Shown: one piece after another, positions 62,148 through 64,000 of the stretch
Layout: each line of letters begins with the position of its first letter
Position numbering within the stretch: the stretch's first letter is position 1
Assembly (NCBI GenBank): GCA_963803775.1
Contig: CAWDNS010000004.1
Coordinates: 62,001-126,000, forward strand
Source: JABCZH01 sp963803775
GTDB taxonomy: Bacteria > Acidobacteriota > Terriglobia > Terriglobales > Acidobacteriaceae
Reading direction: 5' to 3'
DNA: 64,000 bases
The notes under the pieces: generated by a model
Told to the model about the DNA's origin: nothing
The model's input: only the letters and a program-made list of their open reading frames with translations
Databases searched by the model: none
Position numbers and translations under genes: made by a program

Positions 62148-64000
62148 ATGACGATTGGCAAGAAACTTTATGTGAATTTTGGCGCCGTCCTTGCGATGGT
62201 GGTGGTGCTGTTCCTGGTCAACCTCGTCGCGGTGCAGCGGGAACACAGCGCCAAAGCTGCGGCCTCGCAAGCGTTACAGATGGCGCAGACCAACGACAAG
62301 ATCCGTTTCCAGATGATGCAGAACCGGCTGTATCTAAGCAACTACCTGCTCAGCGGAGACACCCGTGAAGTCGAGAGATTGAACGACGGGATGCGTGTCC
62401 TGCAAGACTCCCTGCAAACCGCCCAGAACCTGGCCAATTCGGAGCAGCAGAAAGCCGCACTGTCGAAGGTGCAAACCAGCGAGCAGAACTGGGGGCACGA
62501 CTTTGCGGCGCCGTTGATCGAGAAGCGCAAAGATGTGGACAGCGGCAACGCCACGGTAGCTGAGTTGCAGATTTTCTATTTGCAGAAAGACGCGTCGTCC
62601 TGGGTCAAGGCTGCCACCGATTCTCTGGAAGTAGCTGACCTGGAAAATACCAAGGTTCTGGAACTACGGCGAAAGTCCGATGAAACCGCGGCCACGGCTA
62701 CTATCGTGATCGCGCTGTTCAGCACGCTTCTGGCGCTGGCCCTGGGCATTGCCATCGCCTACTCCACTTCCAAGTCGATCACGGAACCGCTAGGAAACCT
62801 GATGACGGTGGCGCGGCAGATCGGCAATGCCGGCGACTTGGATCATGAAATCGATCTCACCCGCAAAGATGAAATCGGTGAGTTGTCGCGAAGTTTCGCC
62901 ACCATGGTCACTTACCTGAAAGAGATGGCAACAGTCTCCGAGGCAATTGCCGGCGGGAACCTGAATGTTGAAGTGCAGCCGCGATCGAAGGGTGACACAT
63001 TAGGCAAAGCCTTCGTGAGCATGATCGAGGGACTCAGAAGCCTGGTTCGCAATGTGCGCGATGCAGCCTCGCAAGTGGCCAGCGCCTCCAATCAAGTGGC
63101 AGGAGCCTCCGACGAATCCGCCAAGATCAGCCTGCAAACATCGTCCGCCATCGACGAAGTCACCAGCACCATGCACGAGATGAGCGTCAATGTGCAGAAC
63201 ATGGTGAAGAGCACGCAGACTCAGGCTTCGAGCGTCAGCGAAACCTCAGCTTCCATCGACCAAATGGTGGCTTCCATCCAGCGCGTGGCCGACACCGCGA
63301 AGGTATTGCTGGACATCTCCAACCGCTCCCGCGAGGAAGTGCATAGCGGTATCTCCACCATGGACAAGGCTACCGATGGATTGAACCGGATCAATACCAC
63401 CATTCAGTCTTCCGGCGAGATCATCGATGTGCTGGGTCAAAGAGCGGACGATATTGGAAAGATCATCGAGGTTATCGATGACTTGGCTGAACAAACCAAC
63501 CTGCTGGCGCTCAACGCTGCCATCGAAGCCGCGCGCGCGGGCGAGCACGGGTTGGGCTTTGCCGTGGTCGCCGATGAAGTTCGCAAGCTGGCGGAAAAGT
63601 CCGCCCAATCCACCAAGGAAATTTCCGACCTCATTCAGAGCATTCAGAAAGAGGCGCGTAAAGCCGTTGAGAACATGAACCGAAGCACCGGGATTGTTAA
63701 CGAAGGGCTGGGTCTGGGACAGGAACTCAATACCGCGCTGCGTAAGATTTCCAACGTAGTCACCGAAGTGTACAAGTTCGCGCAGGAAATTGGCGCGGCC
63801 ACCAACGAACAGTCGCACGGTTCGGCGCAGATCGCCCGCGCCACCACCCGCTTGAACGAGATCACCCACGAGATCAATTCTGCCGTGGAAGAACAGGCTT
63901 CGGGAGCGCACGCCGTGGTTAAAGCCATGGAGCGGATGCGGGAACTGGTGCAGCAAACCACTTCCGGCTCGACCGAACTGGCGGCTTCGGCGGAACAGAT
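62148..64000 (+). CDS. methyl-accepting chemotaxis protein, 3'-truncated by window
   Basis: At least 617 residues, open to the window end. Two membrane helices (about 10-30 and 182-205) flank a four-helix-bundle-type periplasmic sensor (about 31-180); HAMP (about 205-260) and further HAMP-like helices follow; then the signalling domain with the hairpin DLAEQTNLLALNAAIEAARA and GLGFAVVADEVRKLAEKS. GGGGAGG before the ATG. Relays ligand binding to CheA/CheW. Lies behind the sigma-54 promoter and TonB-domain gene. Confidence 0.93.
   Translation, partial: MTIGKKLYVNFGAVLAMVVVLFLVNLVAVQREHSAKAAASQALQMAQTNDKIRFQMMQNRLYLSNYLLSGDTREVERLNDGMRVLQDSLQTAQNLANSEQQKAALSKVQTSEQNWGHDFAAPLIEKRKDVDSGNATVAELQIFYLQKDASSWVKAATDSLEVADLENTKVLELRRKSDETAATATIVIALFSTLLALALGIAIAYSTSKSITEPLGNLMTVARQIGNAGDLDHEIDLTRKDEIGELSRSFATMVTYLKEMATVSEAIAGGNLNVEVQPRSKGDTLGKAFVSMIEGLRSLVRNVRDAASQVASASNQVAGASDESAKISLQTSSAIDEVTSTMHEMSVNVQNMVKSTQTQASSVSETSASIDQMVASIQRVADTAKVLLDISNRSREEVHSGISTMDKATDGLNRINTTIQSSGEIIDVLGQRADDIGKIIEVIDDLAEQTNLLALNAAIEAARAGEHGLGFAVVADEVRKLAEKSAQSTKEISDLIQSIQKEARKAVENMNRSTGIVNEGLGLGQELNTALRKISNVVTEVYKFAQEIGAATNEQSHGSAQIARATTRLNEITHEINSAVEEQASGAHAVVKAMERMRELVQQTTSGSTELAASAEQ

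Overview
The window looks like chromosome from an Acidobacteriota (Terriglobia-type) bacterium. The evidence is three secreted GloVer-type tandem-repeat proteins, three proteins ending in a TonB C-terminal domain, an XRE/S24-like regulator, many intergenic palindromic repeats, and a homodimeric-type aceE-aceF-lpdA operon. This assignment is an inference from gene content; there is no rRNA or other phylogenetic marker here.

Region 1 (about 1-21,730) is an accessory island. It ends at a tRNA-Cys gene whose 5' end lies 43 bp after a tyrosine integrase. Next to the integrase is a replication module: a P4/D5-like primase-polymerase/SF3 helicase (16933-19383), a small overlapping partner gene, a structured leader with an extended -10 promoter and an intrinsic terminator, and about five degenerate iterons spaced about 42 bp apart and bracketed by a 13-bp direct repeat. 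This resembles an integrated satellite or plasmid-like element. Cargo further left includes a SIR2-domain protein coupled to a tiny gene, an SRAP/YedK protein plus a decayed second copy, a serine recombinase with a ribbon-helix-helix partner, XRE regulators (one frameshifted), a zinc-ribbon/TonB membrane protein and many unknown secreted or membrane proteins. The left end of the island is not visible.

Region 2 (21.8-36.5 kb) is mostly core genome: secreted proteins, heme o synthase (ctaB), an XRE/S24-like regulator, a small secreted peptide gene, a membrane-protein pair, Dps, the pyruvate dehydrogenase operon and a secreted HExxH metallopeptidase.

Region 3 (36.5-48 kb) is rich in toxin-antitoxin genes and repeats: a PD-(D/E)XK endonuclease, an orphan Phd antitoxin, BrnTA, a head-to-tail repeat of about 370 bp, a RelA/SpoT-domain protein behind a broken ORF, uvrB, a receiver-TonB fusion, VapBC, a frameshifted GloVer gene and a Phd/PIN pair.

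Region 4 (48-64 kb) carries regulatory and envelope genes: a receiver-PilZ protein, small secreted proteins, another GloVer protein, a kinase-like protein with a phospho-acceptor region but no ATPase, a very large GAF/PAS hybrid-sensor kinase overlapping two response regulators (one NtrC-type), and a TonB-domain gene with a good sigma-54 promoter in front of a methyl-accepting chemotaxis protein that runs off the window.

Two genes (12273-12489 and 44783-46046) are each split by what looks like one extra base. They may be pseudogenes or assembly errors.
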